Source: Flavobacteriales bacterium (GTDB lineage: Bacteria > Bacteroidota > Bacteroidia > Flavobacteriales_D > Sanyastnellaceae). Taken from it: a DNA stretch of 64,000 bases. Within the stretch, counting starts at the first letter, position 1, and each line of letters opens with the position of its first letter. Shown one piece after another: positions 18,080 through 26,900 of the stretch. Location: positions 1 to 64,000 of the forward strand of contig JAKVAX010000013.1 of assembly GCA_022447625.1 (NCBI GenBank), in the 5' to 3' direction. The translations under genes and the position numbers were made by a program. The notes under the pieces are model-generated. The model was given only the letters and a program-made list of their open reading frames with translations. It was not told the origin of the DNA and did no database searches.

Positions 18080-19111
18080 CACAACAATATCTCGCTTAAT
18101 GGCGCGGTCTACTTGATGGACGAACATTGAATAGGGTTCGCTATCTAGAACTTCTAATCCAGCCTTTTCGAAAAGTTCACGGATGACTTTTGGAGAAGCT
18201 ACGTTGCTATTCCATGCCAAGACAATTACTCCTCCTGGGTACAGGACCTTCTTCCACTCACCGATGCTTTCAGCAAGCAGCTCCTTTGGATTTCGTGAAG
18301 GTGATGGCCCTTTCTTTTCTGAATTGTGAGCGTGGTGAACGCCGTAAGGAAGATCTCCTATGATCAGGTGGAAAGATGCCTTCTTGAAGTAATCATGAAC
18401 CCCTTGGGTTTCACCTTGAATAAGCCCAAGGTAACGCCGTCCATCAGGCTGCTTGAATTCATCTTTGTCTTTGGCGTAAGTGAACTCTTGGAGATGAGTA
18501 GCTTGCGACTTTTTGCTTCCTGAAATCTGGCGCTTATTTAGAAGGTGCTTCATGCGTTCTTCCTGTAAGAACTTCTTGAAGAATACTTGTCCTTCATGAA
18601 CCGACTTCTGATCAAGTTCTATCCCGTAGGCATCGTAACCATAAACCGCCGCTTCATAGAGTGTTGTTCCACGGCCAGCCACAGGGTCAAGCAAACGAAT
18701 CGCCTCTTCATAACCAAAGGCTGAAGACAGTAGTCCAACATTGATCATCATGCGTGTGAAGAGCTCGTTGGTCTTCCCTTTATATTTTAACAAAGAGCTG
18801 ATTTTCGGGTCGATGTAATGATGATCTTCCATCAAGATTGGTTCGAGAAGAACCTTATTAACGACTTCCACTCCTTGATATACCGCAAACAAAAACGAAA
18901 GGCGTGCGACAAATTGAAGATCTGTCTCAGAAAGTGCACTCGCACATTCCAATTTCAAATAGCGTACACCGGCCAATTCTTCAACTGAAATATTGGTCAC
19001 CTCAGTAGAAAAACGCTCTGATGCCAGCGTCAATTCCGCCAAAGCTAAGTTCTCCGCGGCATCGTAATAGACACGATTGTGCCCTGGGTGTTGTAGTAGG
19101 AAGTAATTCAC
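18068..19111 (-). CDS. SAM-dependent RNA/DNA methyltransferase, TRM11/UPF0020-like
   Basis: 347 residues. Motif I is DPVAGRG at residues 142-148 and the catalytic motif IV is DLPYG at 253-257, the (N/D)-x-P-Y form used by amino-methyltransferases and by TRM11/TrmN guanosine-N2 methyltransferases. The N-terminal 120 residues carry no obvious restriction-type target domain. I infer a tRNA or rRNA base methyltransferase; DNA modification is the alternative. Stop codon lies in a heptamer array. Confidence 0.75.
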   Translation of the reverse strand: MNYFLLQHPGHNRVYYDAAENLALAELTLASERFSTEVTNISVEELAGVRYLKLECASALSETDLQFVARLSFLFAVYQGVEVVNKVLLEPILMEDHHYIDPKISSLLKYKGKTNELFTRMMINVGLLSSAFGYEEAIRLLDPVAGRGTTLYEAAVYGYDAYGIELDQKSVHEGQVFFKKFLQEERMKHLLNKRQISGSKKSQATHLQEFTYAKDKDEFKQPDGRRYLGLIQGETQGVHDYFKKASFHLIIGDLPYGVHHAHNSEKKGPSPSRNPKELLAESIGEWKKVLYPGGVIVLAWNSNVASPKVIRELFEKAGLEVLDSEPYSMFVHQVDRAIKRDIVVARR

Positions 19112-19130
19112 GGCGCGAAGGTACTTAAAG

Positions 19131-19165
19131 CTTAGGCGTTAGGCTATAGGCTTTGGGCGTTAGTG
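19131..19165. repeat. heptamer array, five units
   Basis: CTTAGGC, GTTAGGC, TATAGGC, TTTGGGC and GTTAGTG run in exact 7-base register in the gap between the methyltransferase start and the DinB-like remnant. Confidence 0.75.
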
Positions 19166-19173
19166 TTTGACCT

Positions 19174-19200
19174 GTGACCCGTCCTAAAAAAAGTTGACAG
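19174..19200. mobile_element. possible insertion-sequence end remnant
   Basis: The stretch containing GTCCTAAAAAAAGTTGACAG resembles, from memory, terminal repeats of IS3-like elements (…AAAAAGTTGACA…). No transposase or second end is present. It sits about 20 bases from the truncated 3' end of the DinB-like gene, so a past insertion and incomplete loss would explain the truncation. Weak evidence. Confidence 0.25.
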
Positions 19201-19219
19201 TGTTTGTACTAAAATACTG

Positions 19220-19477
19220 TTATAGGTTTACAAGTGTTCTTGTTTCCTGTTTTAGGTCGTCATTTTCAAAGTGAACTTGGTTAGGGTCTGTAAAGTCTTT
19301 ATCCCAGTTGGATTCAGGAAGTTCATCGATAAGGGTAGCAATGGTGTTCTTTCCTGCGATGAGTTGAACGGCTTGCTCCCAAGTCACATCAGCAAGGTGT
19401 TCTTCAACATTGGCAGCAGGCCAGTTTCTTCCGAAATAGGCCTCACGAAGGTGTTTAGCAATCAAGGCATTCAACAT
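19220..19477 (-). pseudogene. decayed DinB-like gene
   Basis: 85 residues. The start (LIAKHLREAYFGRNWPAANV and EEHLADVTWEQA, then NTIATLI) is very close to a DinB-superfamily four-helix protein of about 150 residues common in Bacteroidota. From my memory of that family, the text after NTIATL should continue with a YHINYY helix and a long middle; here it jumps to DELPESNWDKDF, which corresponds to a later segment, and the last helix with its metal-ligand His is missing. I infer an internal deletion plus loss of the 3' end. Intact short protein is the alternative. Confidence 0.5.
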
Positions 19478-19581
19478 GGGGGGGAATCTAGGAACAGTAT
19501 TCTAGAATCAGCACAACGGACCTCTGTGATAACCAATCTCCATTTTATCTCCCCTTTATCGATTATCGTTTAATTTGCACT

Positions 19582-21156
19582 ATGCTGAATCGTTCCACGA
19601 TCATCACCTTCATCTTGCTGCTGGCTACCATGGCTTTCTTCGGGATTTTTGATCTCTGGAATGAACGTCCACACCCGCTGCATGTCTGGCGAAATGCTGA
19701 TTGTTTGAGCATTACCCAGAACTATTACGACGAAGGTATGAACTTCGGTGAGCCTGCGATTCACAATTACATTTCTGACGATGACACAAGCGGGAAGACC
19801 GCCGGTGAATTTCCCGGTTGGTACTACCTCATAGCCTTGCTTTGGAAAATCTTCGGAGTGAATGAGGGGCTATATCGCTTCGCAGTCGGCGGTTTCTTTG
19901 TCATTTCATTACTTGTCCTGCAATCTGCTGCCAGACGATTGATTGGTGATTTTTGGTCGGTATTACTTACAGTGTGGCTCTTTGTACAACCCGCACTCGT
20001 CTATTACGCATTCGCCTTCTTGAGTAATGTACCCGCCTTGAGCTTTGCGTTGCTCGGGTTGGCTTCATTCATCCGCTACGCCATTCATGGCTCCAAGAAA
20101 CACCTGTATTGGATGAGTTTCTTTTATGCCTTGGCCGGCTTGTTCAAGGTCACAGCGTTGTTGACTTACTGTACAATTGGTGCCTTGTTGCTTTTAGAAT
20201 GGGTAGGTGTTGGCCTTTGGCCGGACCGCAAGCTTTTCAGGAACCACAAACGAGATCTGCTTGTGATGGCTGTGGCCCTATTGCCAAACTTCATCTGGTA
20301 TACTTGGGCAGCATGGTATAACGGTATTCATGGAGGAAAATACACCTTCAACGGCCTTTGGCCACTTTGGGAAGCAGATGCTTCTTATCGCGCTGAGGTT
20401 TGGCAGGGAATCATAGAGTTCGTGGGGCCACAAATCATGTCTCCTGTCAATTGGATAATCGCGTTGGTGACCACTTTTTTAGGCATCTTCTTCGCCAAGC
20501 GAATCCCCAAAGCACTCTGGCTGGCGCCGATCATTCTCTTCTTGGGTTGTTTAATCTAGAGCGTCTTTTGGTTTCAAGCCTGGAGGAACCATGACTACTA
20601 CTTCATCAATGTGTATGTGTGGCCCTTAATTGCTATGGGCTGTATTGTGGGGGTGCACAAAATGCTGATGATTCCGAAGTTGGCTGAACGAATATTTCGT
20701 GCGGTCGGAGTGCTCACGTTGGCTTGGTCTTTTTGGTACGGACAAGAACACCTCGAACTTCGGATTGCTCCGGATTATGATAAGGATTACTTCACCGCCA
20801 TGGAGCAGGAGGAAGGGAAACTGAAGTACATTTTCTGGGATCACGACCGACATGAACGTGGCTTGCTTGACATTGAGCCATTATTAGCCGATGCTGGAGT
20901 AGGTGAAGACGATCTTGTGGTTACCATCCCCGACGCTAGCTACAGCATTACCCTTTACCTAATGGATCGAAAAGGATGGTCAAACATGGTGAACCGGAAC
21001 CGTGATGCGGAGAGCCTTCGAAAGCATATAGCGAAAGGAGCGAAATACTTGGTGATTAACGAACCCAATTACGAAGACGAATTCCCTTGGGTGAAAGAGT
21101 TTATGACCGACTTGGTGCTTGAACACCGGTCAATCCGGGTATACCGACTCAATTAG
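19582..21156 (+). pseudogene. ArnT-like membrane glycosyltransferase (GT39/GT83 type), interrupted by TAG
   Basis: One frame of 525 codons. It starts with a membrane anchor, then an extracytoplasmic loop with the acidic residues expected near the active site (WRNADCLSITQNYYDEGM), then about ten hydrophobic helices and a soluble C-terminal domain. Relatives transfer sugars from polyprenyl-phosphate donors on the periplasmic side. Codon 326 (20557-20559) is TAG in FLGCLI-stop-SVFWF, within a helix; CAG (Gln) or TGG (Trp) would be a one-base repair. The remaining 199 codons keep conserved text (RNHDYYFINVYVWPLIAMG). Ends 8 bases inside the convergent gene at 21149. Confidence 0.75.
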
Positions 21157-23332
21157 TCAGCTCTACAATTTCCAACGCATCTACCTTAATTGGACCCTCA
21201 CACCTCCATTCTCCCTTGACCATAATGTCCAGTCTTTCTGGAATGGCTTCAGTCATATCAAACGTTACATATGTTTTCGCCCATTGTCCATTCATCGGGT
21301 GTTCAGACGCCTGCTTCGGGGTATTCAACGCCACAAAGTCTACTTGATCACCAGTAGCGTACTGGGCAATTAGTTGAGCGTTCAGTTGATACTTCCCTTC
21401 AAGACAGGCATCTTCTGGTCCACGCATGTAGAGCGTTGCCATAAAGCGTTTGCCTAACCATGTGCTATCAGGTTCTGTGCTGTAGATAACCGAAAACTCA
21501 TCACAAGGGTATTCCGCATGCCCATTTCCTTCCCACTGAATGTCCTGTTCTATACTGTCAAAAGGTTCAAAGAAATAAACCTCGTTACTATCTAATTGAT
21601 TTGCGCCCTTCGGGCGGAACGGTGCATACGCCCCTTCTGTTCGTTGAATCAATTCACTGAGAGGAAGACTGCGCAAGGCAATACCATTCTCGTTATAGAA
21701 CTCGGTGCCTCGATCCCACCAGTCCTGTTCATCAGGATCCATCGGTGTGCCGTCGTTGATTAAGCAGACCTGCTGGGTCAAGTCTAACTCGTGTCCAATG
21801 GTTTTGGGCGACGAGGCGCTTGCGAGAAGTTCAAGCAATTGGCGTGATTCATTCAACGATGCTCGAGTCAAATGAGCACCGAAGGTAGGTTTGCCGGTGT
21901 GGTATGAAAGCAACAAGGTCTCTTCCTCCATATTTCCGTCAGCGAAACGTCCGTACGCCTCACTACCCACATGGAAATAAGGCAACGGTAACAACACATC
22001 TGTTTCTGAAGTATTGATGCTATTGATAGCATTTTCATAGGCGGCCGGCGCACTGAAACTGAAGGGGTGTTCCACGTCGCTTCGAAGCGTATCCAAAACT
22101 CTTTGTTGATAGAGTCCTTCGAAGGCCAGCAACAAGAAGAAGGCAACACTGATAGGAGTTCCCACGGCCTTTGGACGATTGGCTACAAAGGTCTCGAGCA
22201 TGATCAATGCTAAGGTGGTCAAGACAAAATAGAATGGCCAGGCAAAACGACCAATCCCTCTAAACTGCTCCAAGACAGGGAAGTTCTCAATGCTGCTTCG
22301 GCCAATCCAAATGAATGGCTGACCGCATGCGACTAGGAAAAGCACCCCTGCCGCAATCAGGGAAGGTAAGATGACCAATACCCAAGTAACTTGCTGTTTG
22401 CGTACTGCTTGATATCCCCAGAAAATGAAGGAGATCAACATCAATCCCGCGCTCAAGCCGATATACGACCAACCTTCCCATTTGGTATTCCAACCTAGCT
22501 GTGAGGTGTATTCAGCAAGTGGACCAGTCTGCGGGAAAAAGATCGAACGCGGACTCGATAAAAAGTCAAAGTACCCGTACGGAGTGTCGATTCGACAAGA
22601 ATGAGTGTCTGTCAAATTTAAGAACCCCAGAAAAAGGATTATCGGTATGATTCCCGTAATGATTGGAGCCAATAAGCGCTTCCAGTTCTTCACAGATCGC
22701 AGCCACTCTATGCCAAGAAGGAGTGAGCTGAATACGATGGTCATTACGCCTAGATAGGCATGTGTTCCCAACCACCAAGTGTGAATCAAGGTCAAGACAA
22801 TCAGCTGTTTCCAAGGTAACCCATCCCGCAACGCTCGGATGGTCAGCCACCAGCTCAGAGGGAGTGCAATGGTATAGGCCAATGCGTAGTGACCTCCATC
22901 ACGTAAGATCTGAGGTGCCAAAAGCGTAAACCCAATTGCCCCTGCAATCGCGATGCCATGCCTGATTTTGAAGTGCCTGAAAAGTAAAAAGAGTGGAATC
23001 GGGGTGAGTAACCAAGACAGGTGTATCAAGAAGCTTAGCAAGTGTGCAGAGAGACCTTTTAACCCGAAAAGCTGGACAATCGGTTTCCAGAAAAAGCCAA
23101 GTGCGGGGTGTCCGTCAGTGTAAAATACATGTTCGCCGAAAGGCTCCGCCATTCCTTCAAAATTGGTGAAGCTCTCATTGTTTTCAGCGTACCAAGCAAA
23201 GGTGTAGAGATTCTTAATCCCATCTACTCCACCCCCTGAAGGGCTGTGCACCGCAAAAAGGAAATCGAGTCCATGAACAGCCATGAACAACACTAATGTG
23301 GGTAATAATAGACGGAGGTATGGAATCTTCAT
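21149..23332 (-). CDS. polytopic membrane protein, GT-C fold likely
   Basis: 727 residues. The N-terminal 400 residues contain about ten hydrophobic helices; the rest is a soluble, probably extracytoplasmic beta-rich domain. The first periplasmic loop has acidic residues and GHPALGFFWKPI, like GT-C membrane glycosyltransferases of the YfhO/ArnT class. I cannot name a specific family. It converges with an ArnT-like gene (8-base overlap), which supports a joint role in envelope glycan assembly. A 13-base palindrome, GGAAGTTACTTCC, lies 8 bases upstream of the start (23340-23352) and may be an operator. Confidence 0.7.
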   Translation of the reverse strand: MKIPYLRLLLPTLVLFMAVHGLDFLFAVHSPSGGGVDGIKNLYTFAWYAENNESFTNFEGMAEPFGEHVFYTDGHPALGFFWKPIVQLFGLKGLSAHLLSFLIHLSWLLTPIPLFLLFRHFKIRHGIAIAGAIGFTLLAPQILRDGGHYALAYTIALPLSWWLTIRALRDGLPWKQLIVLTLIHTWWLGTHAYLGVMTIVFSSLLLGIEWLRSVKNWKRLLAPIITGIIPIILFLGFLNLTDTHSCRIDTPYGYFDFLSSPRSIFFPQTGPLAEYTSQLGWNTKWEGWSYIGLSAGLMLISFIFWGYQAVRKQQVTWVLVILPSLIAAGVLFLVACGQPFIWIGRSSIENFPVLEQFRGIGRFAWPFYFVLTTLALIMLETFVANRPKAVGTPISVAFFLLLAFEGLYQQRVLDTLRSDVEHPFSFSAPAAYENAINSINTSETDVLLPLPYFHVGSEAYGRFADGNMEEETLLLSYHTGKPTFGAHLTRASLNESRQLLELLASASSPKTIGHELDLTQQVCLINDGTPMDPDEQDWWDRGTEFYNENGIALRSLPLSELIQRTEGAYAPFRPKGANQLDSNEVYFFEPFDSIEQDIQWEGNGHAEYPCDEFSVIYSTEPDSTWLGKRFMATLYMRGPEDACLEGKYQLNAQLIAQYATGDQVDFVALNTPKQASEHPMNGQWAKTYVTFDMTEAIPERLDIMVKGEWRCEGPIKVDALEIVELTN

Positions 23333-23339
23333 CTGCGGC

Positions 23340-23352
23340 GGAAGTTACTTCC
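23340..23352. promoter_or_regulatory. palindrome upstream of the GT-C-like gene
   Basis: GGAAGTTACTTCC is a perfect 6+6 inverted repeat around one base, 8 bases upstream of the start codon of the minus-strand gene ending at 23332. Possible operator; no regulator is known. Confidence 0.35.
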
Positions 23353-23361
23353 TTTCGATGG

Positions 23362-23395
23362 GAAAAAAGAAAGGCCCGCCACGAGCGAGCCTTTC
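23362..23395 (-). terminator. terminator of the bacilliredoxin gene
   Basis: Stem AAAGGC...GCCTTT with a GC-rich interior, followed on the minus strand by TTTCTTTTTT. It lies just beyond the bacilliredoxin stop. Confidence 0.8.
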
Positions 23396-23412
23396 GATCG
23401 ATTCATTGGTTC

Positions 23413-23823
23413 TTAGCAGAACTCGTCGAACGCTGCTTTGAGGTTCTCTGAAATCATTTCTGCTGTGCGTCCTTCAATATGATGACGTTCAACCATGTGA
23501 ACGAGCTTACCGTCTTTGAATAAAGCAATAGACGGAGATGAAGGAGGGTAAGGTAGCATGTACTTACGAGCACGATCAACCGCGTCACGATCAACTCCAG
23601 CAAAAGCCGTTGTCAAGCTGCTAGGCAATTTTGCGTTCTCAAGTGAGAGTTTAACACCTGGACGCATAGATCCAGCTGCACAACCACACACGCTATTTAA
23701 AACCACAAGTGTGGTACCTTCTGCATTCACTGCTGAGTCAACCTCATCAGGTGTCATCAGCTGATTGAATCCTACTGTAACAAGCTCCTCTTTCATTGGA
23801 GCTACCATTTCTGGTGGATACAT
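23413..23823 (-). CDS. bacilliredoxin, BrxA/BrxB (YphP/YqiW) family
   Basis: 136 residues from ATG 23823, which begins MYPPEMV as family members do; the longer frame adds unrelated residues. The active site is the CGC motif, Cys46 and Cys48 (NSVCGCAAGS). In Firmicutes the family removes bacillithiol from mixed disulfides; in Bacteroidota it is a common thiol-disulfide oxidoreductase. Cytosolic, single gene, with a -7 box and its own terminator. Confidence 0.95.
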   Translation of the reverse strand: MYPPEMVAPMKEELVTVGFNQLMTPDEVDSAVNAEGTTLVVLNSVCGCAAGSMRPGVKLSLENAKLPSSLTTAFAGVDRDAVDRARKYMLPYPPSSPSIALFKDGKLVHMVERHHIEGRTAEMISENLKAAFDEFC

Positions 23824-23839
23824 AGTCAATGATTTTAGG

Positions 23840-23847
23840 CAAAAGTA
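23840..23847 (-). promoter_or_regulatory. -7 box of the bacilliredoxin gene
   Basis: TACTTTTG on the minus strand matches TAnnTTTG, 17 bases upstream of the ATG, implying a leader of about 10-12 bases. Confidence 0.55.
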
Positions 23848-23940
23848 ACAATGAAATCCCAGCGAAGTTCCCGAATCCATCACGACTTCAGGTGGCGGGA
23901 GATAAAAAATGTGAAGGACGAAAGACTCGCTGGGATTCGC

Positions 23941-26900
23941 TTAGTGAACAACCAAGCTCTCTCGAGCTGAATGATGCAGGCTTTCCATTTCCAAGATATA
24001 CATGCCCTTAGCCAATTGATCAATCGCAATTGGTTGATCCGGGACGGTGTTTTGTTGAAGAACACAACGTCCGCTAGAGTCCAAAATTCGAAGGTCAAAT
24101 GGTTCTTCGGAATCGTCAAATCGAATGAATATGATCGCTTCACTTGGATTTGGATAAAGGAGGAAGTTGTTTGAAGACATCCGTTCCGTTCGTTGACCGA
24201 TTTCACCGCAGAGCGGATATTGAATATCGGTAGGTGAGAGAATCTCCGCATCAAATAGCGTTTGCGTTGGGTCGAACTCTTGAGGTTCGAACAATGAAAT
24301 GTCGGGGCTTGACAACAGCACAGAATCGTTGTCGAAGTATTGATTCAGCAAATCTTCTCGATGCGTGTATTCTAAGATTCGACTTTTGCGATGGTTAACG
24401 GCTTCTTGTTCCCAGTAATCCAGTCCGCAATGCTCCATTTGCTCTAGTACCTCTAATGATCGGTCGTAGAGATCAAGCGAAAAGAGCAATTGGCTTTTCT
24501 CTAGTTCATAAGCCACTTGTGTGAAGTACTGTTCTATGGGGGGTGACTCACTGGTGACCTTATTTAGCGTCCTTACTGCGAGGTCATTTTCTTCGTCAAA
24601 TGACTGGGCGCTATCTGGGTCAAATGCTAGCTGCCCACGGAGTGCTAACTCACCACGTACTTCTTGCAGCGCCGAAGAAGCTCGGCGCATGATTCGTCTG
24701 ATGTTGGCGTCATTGGCATCCAGGTCAGTGTAAAGAATCTCATGTAGCATGGCGGCTTTTAGATGTGGGTCGGCATCAGACTTGAGGTATTGATCCTCCC
24801 AAATGGCTCGTGAAATGGCACTTGATAGTGGTACGTCATCAAAATGATCAGACTGGATCAGCGGTTCTTGATTGATCGATTTGCCCAGCGCGCTGAGGTG
24901 ATCACCATGTTCATCCATTGCCCCGCAACTCACTGGGATTTGAGGCGATTTATCTATCAACTTCAGCACACAACCATCAAGCGGAATAAACGGGGTCAAA
25001 TCATCGCATTCAGGGTCGACCATGTGCAAAATGGCATCTGATGAGGCAGGAACACCACTAAACCAAGTGTTCTGGTGTACAGGGAACAGACGTTGACAAG
25101 ATTCCTCACAGAACCCTAAGATGGAACCCTCGAACATATACTCCTCGGCAAACAGAAACTGATTGTACCCGCCGTCAACCTCGAAGTTTAAGACTCCGTT
25201 CAGTTCACAATGCACACCGTTTTGGTCAAAGTAGTTATAACCTCCTCCAAAGGAAGTGCTCATGTTCAACTCGGAGTAGAGTCCCATGCGAATACCCACT
25301 TCGTTTTCGGAGAAGTCAGAACAACGAATCGTCACCGCTCCACCAGATTTATCCAAACCAATATTATATCCTGAAATGCCAGAGTCTTTCAAAAGCATCG
25401 CTACGTCCGAGTCATCATATAGAGCCACGGAGTGTTCTCCCTGCTCTTCGAAGAAGGTACCGATGATGGTGACAGGGTGAGATAGTGATTCACTGTCAAT
25501 GGACGACTTGTAGAATTGCGAATCAAAACACTTATAGCTACCGCCGATGACCTGCATTTCAACCCATGTCAGGTGCGAATCATCTACCCTAAAAGAAGCA
25601 TTACCCGGGTAGCATCGAATCGGAATGGCTGATACCAAACAGTCTTTCAACCGACCATCACCATATACACGAAGTCCGTTATTAATGTCTAATCCCAGGA
25701 GCTTACATCGAGTGGCCCTGAAACCCCCAGCGGCGGTAAGTTTACTATCGGCTCCAAAGGTGATACTAGCATCACGCACTTCTATCTTTCCGAACTCTGG
25801 TGAAGTCCACAAATTGCCACCTTCCACGAGTTCAATCATTTTGTCATTTAAGCCTGCACCGATAACTTCAAGTTGACTGTTAAGCCCTCCTAGAATATTC
25901 ATGCCTGAAGAGAAGAAACGAAGCTTACCACCCTCTGATCCAGTACCGTGAAACGTAGCCGTAGCGTCATCCCCAACATGCATTCTTCCATGAATGTCGA
26001 TCGTAGCTTCGATACCCTCGAGTTGTATGGGTTCATCACCGTAGATGAGTAGATCGGCACCTTCTTCAATGAGGATAGAGGCACCATTTTTCAGGTGAAG
26101 GTTTCCTCCGTGTAGGATGCAAGAAGCACCCGATTGAATCACGAGTTCTGAGTTTTCATGAATAATTACGGAAGCACCTGGTTCCATCTCAAAAGAGCTT
26201 CCTGCTGTAACCGTGAAGCTTGCGGTCAGATTTCCACCTTCACTACCTAGAAAGAAACTTCCTTGGTTCCCGATGAGAAGCGAGCCCCCGCATTGACTTG
26301 TTCTGCAATTCATATGCGATCCATCTTCAGGAAAGAGCGTTTCATCATCACCAAAATTGATCGGGAGATTGCCATTTAAGTGCAGCACACCTCCGTCATT
26401 GACTTCGTGCGTATACACTACGTTTTGTGAGGGATGTGCTAAGTTGAATTCACTGCCCTCTGGAGTGTTCTCAGACAGGACCGATGGGACTAATGATTCT
26501 CCCTGAAGGACCTCCTCAATCATTATCTGGAGCATGTCGTCGTTGATTTCGCTATGGGTCATGTTGCCTGTTGGGTGACCATAGATTCGATCGAATGGGG
26601 TAGTAATATTTCCAGCATTTATTTGAGCTTGGACATCCATGTAATAATCGTTTCCTGGTATACCGAGTGCGCTTAAGGTGGAAATGAATGAGTGATGATC
26701 TTCATAATCACCTACGTTCAGATCACACCATGTTTCTAATGTTGGATAAGATTGCAACGAAGCATTGATTGACTCTGCAAAGTCTTTGATGGATGTCCTT
26801 TTTCCTCCGGGAGCATTGTCGTAGTTCAGGTAGTTATTTGGAACACGAGCGATGTGCTCATGAGTAGCCCAGCTTATAGGCCAATCCCATTGAAAACAAT

